From the NCBI GenBank assembly GCA_964654135.1, contig CAZZHV010000006.1:1-41080 (forward strand): 41,080 nucleotides of DNA, read 5' to 3'. Each line of letters opens with the position of its first letter. Within the stretch, counting starts at the first letter, position 1. Below are positions 27,326 to 34,634 of this stretch, in pieces. The translations under genes and the position numbers were made by a program. This stretch comes from CAMLQK01 sp964654135. GTDB lineage: Bacteria > Patescibacteriota > Saccharimonadia > Saccharimonadales > UBA4665. Below the pieces are notes generated by a model. The model saw nothing but the letters and a program-made list of their open reading frames with translations. It was not told the origin of the DNA and searched no databases.

Positions 27326-27415
27326 CGCCTGTTTTATGTAGTGCTTCTAAATTGACAACGACGCTTTTAATACCATAATGGTACGTAGCAATTTACAAAA
27401 ATAAAAAGGTACATC

Positions 27416-28063
27416 ATGAAGCAAGCTGCCTCCAAACTACAACCTTCACGCATTGATGCTGTTTTTCTTGCCATAAGCGCACTCGCCATTATTATTGCTG
27501 TCCAGCCATGGGTAGCCTGGTCACCTGGCGACCCAAACTATCGTGGCCTCAATTTGTTTAGCTACTTTACTGTTCAAAGCAACTTCATTGCAGCAGCTGT
27601 TTTTGCAATAGGCTCATATGCGATCTTCACCCGAAAGCGACTTGGGGAATGGTTTGGCACACTTCGTGGCGCAGCCGTGCTATACATGGGGATTACAGCA
27701 ATCGTCTATGCACTGTTACTCAAAAATGCCACCAATGCTAACACGGCGCTCGCTTTTGACTGGAAGAACTTTATCCTTCACGAGCTCATGCCCTTCCTTA
27801 TTGTTGTTGAGTGGCTGGTGTGGCCGCCGCGCCAGAGCATTACCGTTCAAAAAGCCTTCGTGTGGCTCTTGTTCCCTGTGGCCTGGCTAGCGTATACACT
27901 CTATCGTGCTCAAATTGTGCATTGGTATCCGTATCCATTTTTAGATCCTAGCAAAGTTGGCAGCACATTCGGCGTACTGGTTTACATTATCGGCATTGCC
28001 ATTGCCTTCGTAGGCATCGCGCAACTTTTCGCCTGGATTAGTCGTGTGCGGCAAGCAAACTAG
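27416..28063 (+). CDS. Pr6Pr family six-TM membrane protein
   Basis: Integral membrane protein of 215 aa with about six TM helices. It has the Pr6Pr features: NLFSYFTVQSNFIAAAVF in the second helix, a 'RG' turn in the third, FILHELMPFLIVVEW in the fourth, and WYPYPFLDP before the last helix. The family function is unknown. AAAAGGTA lies 5-6 nt before the ATG. It is convergent with the LysR gene, whose 3' end is 2 nt away. Confidence 0.85.
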   Translation: MKQAASKLQPSRIDAVFLAISALAIIIAVQPWVAWSPGDPNYRGLNLFSYFTVQSNFIAAAVFAIGSYAIFTRKRLGEWFGTLRGAAVLYMGITAIVYALLLKNATNANTALAFDWKNFILHELMPFLIVVEWLVWPPRQSITVQKAFVWLLFPVAWLAYTLYRAQIVHWYPYPFLDPSKVGSTFGVLVYIIGIAIAFVGIAQLFAWISRVRQAN

Positions 28064-28065
28064 CG

Positions 28066-28971
28066 TTACAGCTGCTGCGCCTCGTGAATTTGCGTCGCCA
28101 TATCGTATGTTAGTTGCTCTATAGTCTGCTGAATTGCCTGTGGTAATGCATAATTCTGTCGTGTAACGCAAACAATGTGTCGCGTGATAACCGCGTGATT
28201 ACTGCTGCGAACAGGTGCGAGTTGACCTTTTTTGAGTAGTTGCTTGACCTTGTTGTACGGCAACGCAGCAGCTCCTTGTCGGGCAAGTACCAATCGCAAA
28301 ATAACATCCGGACTACTCGAAAAAAATTGCGGTGACAAAACAATGCGCTTATCTGCAAAATAACGTTCGATACTAGCATGAGTGTACGATGGCAGGTCAT
28401 AGCTAATAAAAGATGTAATGTGTTTGCGAGCAATCTGCTCCTCGATATGTGCTGCTTGTTGCGCGTGCATTACGACAATTAACGGCTCGCTGCCGATGTG
28501 CTGTGCGCGCAGATCCGTAGTATCTAGGCGACCTTGATCAACAACAAAAGCAACATCGACTTCCCCACGTCGTAAAGCCTGCAGTACATATCGAGAATTA
28601 TTAATAACCAACGACACTTTAGCTTGCTTCTCGAGTGTCTTAAGATTGCGAGCATGCGCCAGAACATTATCGGCGACACTGTCGATCATACCTACGGCTA
28701 GTGAAACCTCGCTATCAGCTAATTCTGCTAGATTATTGCGCAAATATCGTACACTGGCGCCCAGCTCTTTTGCAGTTTTATACGCCTGCTCCCCAGCCGG
28801 TGTTGGTGTCAGCGGCTGGCTACCGCGAACGAACAATTGGGCGCGCAACTCGCGTTCCAATTTCTGCATAGCCATGGACAATGCTGGCTGCGATATGTGC
28901 AAATCGCTGGCGGCGCGTGTAAAGCTGCCCGCGTCTATAAGATGTGCAAATTTTAAAAGTCGTTCTTCCAT
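28066..28971 (-). CDS. LysR-family transcriptional regulator
   Basis: LTTR of 301 aa: N-terminal winged HTH (about 1-60, with the recognition segment SFTRAASDLHISQPALS) followed by a linker helix and a periplasmic-binding-like effector domain (about 88-295). It is divergent from inositol-3-phosphate synthase across 94 bp, the classic LTTR arrangement, so it probably regulates ino1 and itself. The palindrome ATATAAA-A-TTTATAT (28989-29003), which has the T-N11-A form, lies between the two starts. The ATG follows a TAAGAT box by 6 nt (leaderless). The effector molecule is unknown. Confidence 0.95.
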   Translation of the reverse strand: MEERLLKFAHLIDAGSFTRAASDLHISQPALSMAMQKLERELRAQLFVRGSQPLTPTPAGEQAYKTAKELGASVRYLRNNLAELADSEVSLAVGMIDSVADNVLAHARNLKTLEKQAKVSLVINNSRYVLQALRRGEVDVAFVVDQGRLDTTDLRAQHIGSEPLIVVMHAQQAAHIEEQIARKHITSFISYDLPSYTHASIERYFADKRIVLSPQFFSSSPDVILRLVLARQGAAALPYNKVKQLLKKGQLAPVRSSNHAVITRHIVCVTRQNYALPQAIQQTIEQLTYDMATQIHEAQQL

Positions 28972-28977
28972 AAGTAA

Positions 28978-28983
28978 ATCTTA
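28978..28983 (-). promoter_or_regulatory. -10 box 6 nt before LysR ATG
   Basis: Minus-strand TAAGAT, spacer TTACTT, ATG at 28971. Leaderless configuration. Confidence 0.55.
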
Positions 28984-28988
28984 TCAGA

Positions 28989-29034
28989 ATATAAAATTTA
29001 TATATTTGTTTTATGCAAACCCGCCGGCTAGCAT
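28989..29034 (+). promoter_or_regulatory. LysR operator candidate and ino1 promoter
   Basis: ATATAAA-A-TTTATAT inverted repeat (28989-29003) abuts a -35 TTGTTT (29006-29011), 17-nt spacer, -10 TAGCAT (29029-29034). Transcription would start near 29041 and the ino1 ATG is at 29066 with GAAAGGG upstream. Confidence 0.6.
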
Positions 29035-29065
29035 GAGTGGAGCTAACATTGCAGAGAAAGGGTAT

Positions 29066-30166
29066 ATGTCCAAAAAAGATACTATTAAAGTGGCTATCGT
29101 TGGTGTCGGAAACTGCGCATCATCGCTCGTTCAAGGTATTGAATATTACAAAAACGCCTCGGAAAAAGATTTCGTTCCTGGTGTTATGCACGTTAATTTT
29201 GGTGGCTATCATATTCGAGATATCGAAGTAGTTGCTGCATTCGATGTTAACAGCAATAAAGTCGGCAAAGATGTTGCAGAGGCAATATATGCCGAGCCGA
29301 ACAACACAACCATCTTTGCTAAAGTTCCAAAATTAGGCGTCAAAGTCTCTCGCGGTCCACGTTTGGACGGTGTTAACAAGTATACTGCCGAGCTTGTTCC
29401 GGTTAACGACAAGCAAAAGCCAGTAGATGTCGTAAAAATCCTTAAGGAGTCAGGCGCCGAAGCAGTTATTAACTACTTGCCTGTCGGCTCCGAAGAAGCT
29501 ACCAAGTTTTATGCACAAGCTGCTATCGACGCGGGATGTGGCTTCGTCAACTGCATCCCAGTATTTATTGCGTCAAACCCAGAATGGGCTAAAAAGTTCG
29601 AGGATGCTGGTCTGCCAGTCATCGGCGATGACATCAAAGCTCAAGTTGGTGCTACTATTACGCATCGTACACTTGTAAACCTTTTTCTCGATCGCGGAAT
29701 GAAGATCGAGCGAACGTACCAATTGAACACTGGTGGTAATACCGACTTTCTCAATATGCTGGAGCGTGAGCGTCTGGCAAGTAAGAAAATTTCTAAGACC
29801 GAAGCTGTCCAGTCCCAAATCGAAGCTCGCGGACAAACCATCGATCCAGATAACATTCATGTCGGACCATCCGACTACGTGCCCTGGCAAAAAGACAACA
29901 AGATCTGTTTCTTGCGCATCGAAAGTAAACACTTTGGCGATGTACCAATGAATCTCGAGCTTCGTCTCAGCGTCGAAGATTCACCAAACTCAGCCGGTGT
30001 AGCAATTGACTCCATTCGTTGTCTCAAGCTAGCGCTCAATCACAAACTTGCCGGGCCAATCATTGAACCAGCAGCATACTTCCAAAAGCATCCACCAAAA
30101 CAAATCGAAGACCGTACGGCGCGCGATATGGTCGAAAAGTTCATTACCAAATACGGCAACAAATAA
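29066..30166 (+). CDS. ino1: myo-Inositol-1-phosphate synthase (Ino1)
   Basis: NAD-dependent synthase of 366 aa that converts glucose-6-phosphate to inositol-3-phosphate, the first step to inositol lipids and related compounds. It has the prokaryotic/actinobacterial length and layout: Rossmann start VAIVGVGNCASSLVQG (about 8-23), GFVNCIPVFIASNPEW, then GDDIKAQVGATITHRTL and NTGGNTDFLNML in the active-site half. The start is set by GAAAGGG 5 nt upstream of ATG 29066; longer in-frame starts to 28646 run through the LysR gene and are spurious. Downstream inositol enzymes are not in the window. Actinobacterial hosts make inositol lipids and mycothiol; an acquired gene is possible. Confidence 0.95.
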   Translation: MSKKDTIKVAIVGVGNCASSLVQGIEYYKNASEKDFVPGVMHVNFGGYHIRDIEVVAAFDVNSNKVGKDVAEAIYAEPNNTTIFAKVPKLGVKVSRGPRLDGVNKYTAELVPVNDKQKPVDVVKILKESGAEAVINYLPVGSEEATKFYAQAAIDAGCGFVNCIPVFIASNPEWAKKFEDAGLPVIGDDIKAQVGATITHRTLVNLFLDRGMKIERTYQLNTGGNTDFLNMLERERLASKKISKTEAVQSQIEARGQTIDPDNIHVGPSDYVPWQKDNKICFLRIESKHFGDVPMNLELRLSVEDSPNSAGVAIDSIRCLKLALNHKLAGPIIEPAAYFQKHPPKQIEDRTARDMVEKFITKYGNK

Positions 30167-30178
30167 CATCTGTACCAA

Positions 30179-30211
30179 AAAACCGACCCGTTTCTCTCCC
30201 GGGTCGGTTTT
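30179..30211. terminator. Intrinsic terminator after ino1
   Basis: Stem AAAACCGACCCG / CGGGTCGGTTTT with a 9-nt loop, then ATTTTT. Bidirectional with the chitosanase gene. Confidence 0.92.
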
Positions 30212-30229
30212 ATTTTTAGCGGTTATTTT

Positions 30230-31636
30230 TTAGGGATTCTTTGTAATCGAGTAAGGATCACCGTAGACAGACCACTTCAGCGGAACGTCTAAGTTGAGGT
30301 TACCAGCCTTAAGGAAGACACGCTGTGCATTTTCGATGCGAGTAACATCTTCGTGAGCTGCTTCGGCTTTCATGGCCTTAACACGAGCGTCCATAAAGGC
30401 GTTGAGATAAGTAGTTTCATTACCGCCCTGGGCTGGAGTTTTGGCGGTTTTTAGGGCTGCAGCACGGATACCACCAAAGCTGGATGAGTCGCTACCCGGA
30501 CCATGTACAACCATTGCGTCGTAGTATATAAACTGGCCGAGTGCACCGATGCCATCTGAGATACCTTGATTAACAGCAGGATTAAAGTAGCTACGGTCGC
30601 GCTCCTCGTTCTGAGCCTGCTGGAACTTAACGTCCTTAGCGGCTGTCTTCCAGTCTTTCGTAAAGTTAGGATCAAGGCCAGCGTGTGTTGGGTTAAACGA
30701 ACCGATCTTCTTAAGTGCAGGCAAGTACTTAGCAAGGACGTTGCTTGGGTTAAGCTTGGTGTAAGCGTTTACAAGTGGAACCATGTCGCCACAACCGGTA
30801 CAGAAACCGATAATACCAGCTGTGTAACCGCGGCTGTCGCCGATGTCTTCAATATATGCGTACTGAGCTTTCCAGTTTAGCGTTGAGTTCTCTGCGCTAG
30901 AAACAAGTTCCATGGCAATTTCTTTTTTGGTTGGGTCAAACAATGTTGCCTTAGTTCCCGTGCTAGGTGGAGGGGTTGTAGTGCCGCCACCGGTACTTGG
31001 TGGAGGTGTCGTGGTGCCACCGCCTGTTGCTGGCGGAGGAGTGGTGTTTGTAGGGGCCTTAGGAGGAACAGTCCACTTTTGGGCTACTGTTTTGTTGCAA
31101 GGCCACATCCAAATCTGTGTTCCGTTGGCTGTGCCAGCAGATTTTACATCCAAGCAAAGTCCAGAGTTCGGGTTTACGATACTGCCGTCGCTTTTTACTG
31201 ACCATTGTTGCGCAACCGTGTTGTTACACTTGTAAAGCTGAACAGGCGTTTTGGCAGCTTTGGCGGCTCCAGTAACGTCCAAACAATAGCCGTTGGCATT
31301 AACAATGGTACTTTTATCGGTGATAGTCCACTTTTGGGCGTTAGTACTGTTACATGTGTACAGCTGGATCTTGTTCTTGTTGACGGCCTTGTTGCCCGCG
31401 TTATCAAGACACTTTCTGGCGGCGACAGCCGAGGTAATTTCACCCTGGCTAGAGGCTGCACGAGTTAACACGAGTGTAACGGCACCTACAACAGCAAAAA
31501 CAAGCACAACGACAAGAAGTGTAAGCTTGTTGCTAAACAAGGAACTCTTTGTGTTACTGACGGCGACTACCTTCTTAGGAGCACGCGTCGTTTTGGCGGT
31601 TTTGCTGCTAGGCTTTTTAGCTTTTTGAGCAGGCAT
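30230..31636 (-). CDS. Membrane-anchored ricin-B lectin / GH46 chitosanase
   Basis: Protein of 468 aa: basic cytosolic N-terminus, TM helix (about 36-58), ricin-type beta-trefoil (about 65-190; QxW repeats AQKW, AQQW, AQKW and three CLD motifs), a Thr/Pro/Gly linker with three near-copies of TPPPSTGGG (about 198-227), then a GH46 chitosanase (about 230-468). The catalytic acids of Streptomyces N174 chitosanase, E22 and D40, align with E249 (SSAENS) and D267 (EDIGDSRGYT), 18 residues apart in both. It should cut chitosan or GlcN-rich glycans outside the cell while tethered to the membrane. ATG 31636 has AAAGGAAAAG upstream; an in-frame ATG at 31684 is upstream of the probable transcript start. 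Confidence 0.93.
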   Translation of the reverse strand: MPAQKAKKPSSKTAKTTRAPKKVVAVSNTKSSLFSNKLTLLVVVLVFAVVGAVTLVLTRAASSQGEITSAVAARKCLDNAGNKAVNKNKIQLYTCNSTNAQKWTITDKSTIVNANGYCLDVTGAAKAAKTPVQLYKCNNTVAQQWSVKSDGSIVNPNSGLCLDVKSAGTANGTQIWMWPCNKTVAQKWTVPPKAPTNTTPPPATGGGTTTPPPSTGGGTTTPPPSTGTKATLFDPTKKEIAMELVSSAENSTLNWKAQYAYIEDIGDSRGYTAGIIGFCTGCGDMVPLVNAYTKLNPSNVLAKYLPALKKIGSFNPTHAGLDPNFTKDWKTAAKDVKFQQAQNEERDRSYFNPAVNQGISDGIGALGQFIYYDAMVVHGPGSDSSSFGGIRAAALKTAKTPAQGGNETTYLNAFMDARVKAMKAEAAHEDVTRIENAQRVFLKAGNLNLDVPLKWSVYGDPYSITKNP

Positions 31637-31672
31637 AGCTTTTCCTTTTTTTATTTTTGCTTTGATGCCATC

Positions 31673-31700
31673 ATTGTAGCTCATACAACGAAAAATTCAA
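31673..31700 (-). promoter_or_regulatory. Promoter of the chitosanase gene
   Basis: Minus-strand TTGAAT (31695-31700), 16-nt spacer, TACAAT (31673-31678); leader about 30 nt. Confidence 0.6.
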
Positions 31701-31754
31701 GTAATCTTAAGCTTTTTGCGCTGTCAATCTTGTACCGTACGCTGTGCAAAAAAT

Positions 31755-31780
31755 AATCCCCGAGTATATGCACGGGGATT
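31755..31780 (-). terminator. Terminator of the XRE-DUF3467 gene
   Basis: Stem AATCCCCG / CGGGGATT with a 10-nt loop, followed on the minus strand by ATTTTTTG. Confidence 0.85.
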
Positions 31781-31807
31781 AGGGTGTACGAAACCGAGTA
31801 TCTTTAA

Positions 31808-32368
31808 CTAATCGGCGCTGTCTTGGTCGGACTGCTTTTTCTTACTGCCAGATGGCAGTTCACGTGGTTCAGTTTTGTCGAGCGCGCCCTGAAGTGTACG
31901 AATAACGTTACGTGCCTGTTCGCGACTCATGCCAACGCGAGCGGTAACCAGTGGCTGACCAGGGCCGGCGGTTTGAGCGAAACTCAAAATAACACCATTT
32001 GGTCCAGCATTTACATGCATACCATCGGTATAAATCACACGTGGGTCAATCGCCATTACCAGAACACCGGCGCGGCCTGAACTAACATCTTCTGGGATAT
32101 CATCGTCCAAACGGTTGCCGGGCTGCTCATAACCAGCGAGTTGCCAAAGATTTGCAGCATCGTCTTCTTGCATGCCAAAGTGACTAATAAGCAGGTTCAA
32201 AATATCTTCGCTTGGGCGTTCCTTGCCCGCCTCAAAGCGTTCCAAAACAGATTCATCAATCTCAACAGCACCCGACACATCAGAGGTAGTTTCCTTGAGT
32301 TTTTGTCGAAGTCCTTTGAGTTTTTGCCCCAGTTGTTTAAATGGGAGTTCTTGTGGTACTTTTGCCAT
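31808..32368 (-). CDS. XRE-like HTH protein with C-terminal DUF3467
   Basis: Protein of 186 aa. The N-terminal half (about 10-85) is a lambda-repressor-like helical domain (KLKGLRQKLKETTSDVSGAVEI...ERFEAGKERPSEDIL), but the region is atypical for XRE: the recognition helix is acidic (VSGAVEIDESVL). The C-terminal half (about 100-165) matches DUF3467, with RVIYTDGMHVNAGPNGVILSF and ARVGMSREQARNVIRTL. DUF3467 usually occurs alone, often with regulatory neighbours. It is divergent from murB. ATG 32368 lies 6 nt after TACTAT; earlier starts are rejected because they lie upstream of this promoter. Confidence 0.85.
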   Translation of the reverse strand: MAKVPQELPFKQLGQKLKGLRQKLKETTSDVSGAVEIDESVLERFEAGKERPSEDILNLLISHFGMQEDDAANLWQLAGYEQPGNRLDDDIPEDVSSGRAGVLVMAIDPRVIYTDGMHVNAGPNGVILSFAQTAGPGQPLVTARVGMSREQARNVIRTLQGALDKTEPRELPSGSKKKQSDQDSAD

Positions 32369-32374
32369 ACTTCT

Positions 32375-32380
32375 ATAGTA
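32375..32380 (-). promoter_or_regulatory. -10 box 6 nt before XRE-DUF3467 ATG
   Basis: Minus-strand TACTAT, spacer AGAAGT, ATG at 32368. Leaderless configuration. Confidence 0.55.
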
Positions 32381-32457
32381 GCGCCCTTGTGGCGGTATGC
32401 CAAGCAATACCGTTACATAAAGTATAGCGAGAATACTGACCGTCAACAGAGAGCGTG

Positions 32458-32463
32458 TATAAT
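32458..32463 (+). promoter_or_regulatory. -10 box 6 nt before murB ATG
   Basis: Consensus TATAAT, spacer GCAAGC, ATG at 32470. A GTG at 32455 would lie upstream of the -10, so it is not the start. Confidence 0.7.
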
Positions 32464-32469
32464 GCAAGC

Positions 32470-33501
32470 ATGAATATGCAACAAAACGTCCCACTCAGCA
32501 ACTATTCCACAATGCGCCTGGGTGGCGTAGCAGCCTATCTTACAGACATCACCTCCCGTATTGAACTCGAGCAAGCACTCGCTTGGGCAAACGAGCATAG
32601 TCTGCCGGTTATCATGATTGGTGGCGGCAGTAATATCATCTGGAAAGATGAAGGCTTCTCTGGCCTCGTTCTTGTAAACAAAATCATGCGTTTTGAGGAA
32701 CAGATAGATGGCGAGGACTATTATCTTACGATTGGCGCTGGCGAAAACTGGGACGAAGTAGTTGCCCGCACGGTAGCCAAGGGCGTTACTGGTCTTGAGG
32801 CGCTATCACTTATTCCTGGGACAGCAGGTGCAACACCAATACAGAATGTCGGTGCGTATGGCCAAGAAATTGCCAATGTACTCATGAGCGTGGAGGCGTA
32901 CGATATGCAAACTAACACATTCGTTAATATTCCTAGTTTTGAATGTGATTTTAGCTATCGCAACAGCCGGTTCAAGAGTGGCGACCGTGGCCGATTCTTT
33001 ATTACCGCCATCACACTTCACTTACGCCAAGGCAACCCTCAGCCGCCTTTCTATCAAGCACTCGAACGCTTTTTAACCGACAATGCCATCACAACATACA
33101 CGCCTCAGACCATTCGAGACGCGGTTATCGCCATTCGCAGAAGCAAGTTGCCAGATCCTGCAGAAGTCGCCAATAATGGTTCCTTCTTTGCTAATCCACT
33201 CATTGACGAAGGCACATTTGCCCAATTGCAGGCCGACAATCCCGATGTACCGCATTGGCCAACCGCCGATGGACGCATTAAAATCCCTGCCGCCTGGCTG
33301 CTAGAACACGCCGGATTCAAGGATTTTCATGATCCCGAAACAGGTATGGGCACCTGGCCAGCTCAGCCGCTCGTGCTCGTCAATGAAGAAGCCAAAAAGA
33401 CAGCGCAGCTCATAGCCTTCCGCCAGAAAATTGTCGATACCGTACGGCAGAAATTTGGCATAAGTCTCGAGCAAGAGCCCGAGATACTTCCAGTCGACTA
33501 G
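32470..33501 (+). CDS. murB: UDP-N-acetylmuramate dehydrogenase (MurB)
   Basis: FAD-dependent reductase of 343 aa that makes UDP-MurNAc from the MurA product. FAD-binding motifs IGGGSNIIWKDEGF and SLIPGTAGATPIQNVGAYGQE are present, with YRNSRF (type I MurB tyrosine/arginine), GSFFANP containing the proton-donor serine, and AAWLLEHAGF near the C-terminus. MurA lies 4.9 kb downstream, so the first two committed peptidoglycan steps are encoded close together but apart. The ATG is predicted from the TATAAT box; the gene should be leaderless. Its stop overlaps the stop of the convergent NUDIX gene in CTAG. Confidence 0.97.
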   Translation: MNMQQNVPLSNYSTMRLGGVAAYLTDITSRIELEQALAWANEHSLPVIMIGGGSNIIWKDEGFSGLVLVNKIMRFEEQIDGEDYYLTIGAGENWDEVVARTVAKGVTGLEALSLIPGTAGATPIQNVGAYGQEIANVLMSVEAYDMQTNTFVNIPSFECDFSYRNSRFKSGDRGRFFITAITLHLRQGNPQPPFYQALERFLTDNAITTYTPQTIRDAVIAIRRSKLPDPAEVANNGSFFANPLIDEGTFAQLQADNPDVPHWPTADGRIKIPAAWLLEHAGFKDFHDPETGMGTWPAQPLVLVNEEAKKTAQLIAFRQKIVDTVRQKFGISLEQEPEILPVD

Positions 33502-33956
33502 AAATTAAAGCTTGAGTAATACTCGCCACGCTCAATTGCAGCAATAGCATGCGCTACTTCAGGAATCACATTTTCTGGCAGCTCACTTGGTGATACCCAG
33601 CGTAATTCGTCGCACTTCTCTGGCTCACAATTAGCAATTTCATTATCCCAATTGAGCGCTTCAAAAAAGATATCGACACGTTCTAGCTTGTAGCGATCAT
33701 CGCTGTCTACACTGCGATGCATAAGATGTGCAAAGCGTAAATCTTCGGGCTTAATACGAACGCCAACCTCCTCGAGCGCTTCGCGGACCGCAGCTTGCTC
33801 GGCCGGTTCACCGCCGTCTACGTGACCAGCTGGCAAACTATAGTTACCATCTTGATATCCTGTATTAAATCGGCGGATAAGCAAGATTTTGTCGGCACGC
33901 TTAAACAAAACATACACTGCAGGAATAACGGTAAAGCGTTCTTTCGCACCAGACAT
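33498..33956 (-). CDS. NUDIX hydrolase, tandem paralogue 1
   Basis: NUDIX protein of 152 aa. The box is GHVDGGEPAEQAAVREALEE (about 44-63), then VGVRIK. Strand pattern and the tail (PEKCDELRWVSPSELPENVIPEV) match the upstream gene 33995 closely, so the two are a tandem duplication: shared blocks include KCDELRWV, MHRS, GHV/I..GEPA..AA.R.ALEEVGV. ATG 33956 has TTGGAG 6 nt upstream; ATG 33968 is an unlikely alternative. It lies 38 nt downstream of the other paralogue and is probably in the same transcript. Its final stop overlaps the murB stop. Confidence 0.93.
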   Translation of the reverse strand: MSGAKERFTVIPAVYVLFKRADKILLIRRFNTGYQDGNYSLPAGHVDGGEPAEQAAVREALEEVGVRIKPEDLRFAHLMHRSVDSDDRYKLERVDIFFEALNWDNEIANCEPEKCDELRWVSPSELPENVIPEVAHAIAAIERGEYYSSFNF

Positions 33957-33994
33957 TAAAATCTCCAAAATTATTTCAGTACTTGTAGCGTAGA

Positions 33995-34453
33995 CTAGTT
34001 TGCCAAGAAATCAAACTCGGAGTAAATACGGTCCTGACGGATCTCCTGGATAGCATAACGAACCTCAGGAACAGTCTTTGCTGGCAGCTCATCCCATTTT
34101 ACCCACCTGAGTTCATCACACTTGCTTGGGATTTTGTTGTGTGGCTCACCCGGGAAATTCATAACCAAGAAATAAAAATCGATGTAATTCGCCGACTTAT
34201 CACTGTTGCTTGAGCGATGCATAACGTGCACCAGACGCAATTCAGACATGCGTAATTTAACGCCAACTTCTTCTAGTGCCTTGCGAATAGCGGCACCAGA
34301 CGCAGGTTCACCCTCAGCAATGTGACCGGTGGGCAGACCATATTCTCCATCATGATAACCACTATTAACGCGGTGAGACATGAGAATATTTCCCCCATTT
34401 TCAAAAACGAGATAGACTGCAGCACGTACGTTTTGTCGTTCGTTTTCTGACAT
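33995..34453 (-). CDS. NUDIX hydrolase, tandem paralogue 2
   Basis: NUDIX protein of 152 aa. The box is GHIAEGEPASGAAIRKALEE (about 43-62), where the usual R-E is R-K in the metal-binding turn; the following E-E pair is intact. It keeps MHRS and KCDELRWV of its downstream paralogue. First gene of the tandem pair. The ATG at 34453 lies 7 nt after a TATAAT box whose last bases overlap an upstream in-frame ATG (34462), so 34453 is the likely start and the mRNA leaderless. Substrate unknown; the paralogue pair may have split specificity. Confidence 0.92.
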   Translation of the reverse strand: MSENERQNVRAAVYLVFENGGNILMSHRVNSGYHDGEYGLPTGHIAEGEPASGAAIRKALEEVGVKLRMSELRLVHVMHRSSNSDKSANYIDFYFLVMNFPGEPHNKIPSKCDELRWVKWDELPAKTVPEVRYAIQEIRQDRIYSEFDFLAN

Positions 34454-34460
34454 TATGTTC

Positions 34461-34466
34461 ATTATA
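34461..34466 (-). promoter_or_regulatory. -10 box 7 nt before NUDIX pair
   Basis: Minus-strand TATAAT, spacer GAACATA, ATG at 34453. Confidence 0.65.
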
Positions 34467-34490
34467 CACCATGCTCCGTACAGTGAAACG

Positions 34491-34506
34491 TGTGAGATAT
34501 CTCACA
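34491..34506. promoter_or_regulatory. 16-bp perfect palindrome between divergent promoters
   Basis: TGTGAGATATCTCACA. It sits about 20 nt upstream of the plus-strand -10 (TAGAAT, 34527-34532) and just upstream of the minus-strand -35 zone, so one dimeric repressor or activator could govern both directions. Confidence 0.6.
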
Positions 34507-34555
34507 TATTTTACTTGCAATATGTGTAGAATAGGCGTATACCCAAATAGTAAGA

Positions 34556-34609
34556 TCGGAATAATCCGACGGAGCCACCGGCTTCTTGCAAAAGGGAGCG
34601 GGTGTTTTT
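34556..34609 (+). promoter_or_regulatory. Attenuator-like leader of the 380-aa gene
   Basis: Small hairpin TCGGA-ATAA-TCCGA (34556-34569), then a terminator-like hairpin CACC-g-GCTTC / GGAGC-g-GGTG (34576-34604, one G.G mismatch, 9-nt loop) followed at once by TTTTT. It lies between the predicted promoter and the ribosome site at 34624, so it can only act as an attenuator or structured leader. Confidence 0.6.
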
Positions 34610-34634
34610 ATGTCTGTCAGGCAAAGGAGACGGT

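Noticed and set aside
28646..29065. Longer N-terminus of Ino1 (to 28646)
   Set aside because: It lies on the opposite strand of LysR. Homologues begin near SKKDTIKVAIVGVGNCA, and a GAAAGGG site precedes ATG 29066.
32455..32469. GTG at 32455 as the murB start
   Set aside because: It lies upstream of the TATAAT -10 box (32458-32463), so it would not be transcribed from that promoter.
34556..34609. Known riboswitch (c-di-GMP, fluoride, preQ1, guanidine) ahead of the 380-aa gene
   Set aside because: None of the core motifs of these classes could be matched by eye. I list it only as an attenuator-like leader.
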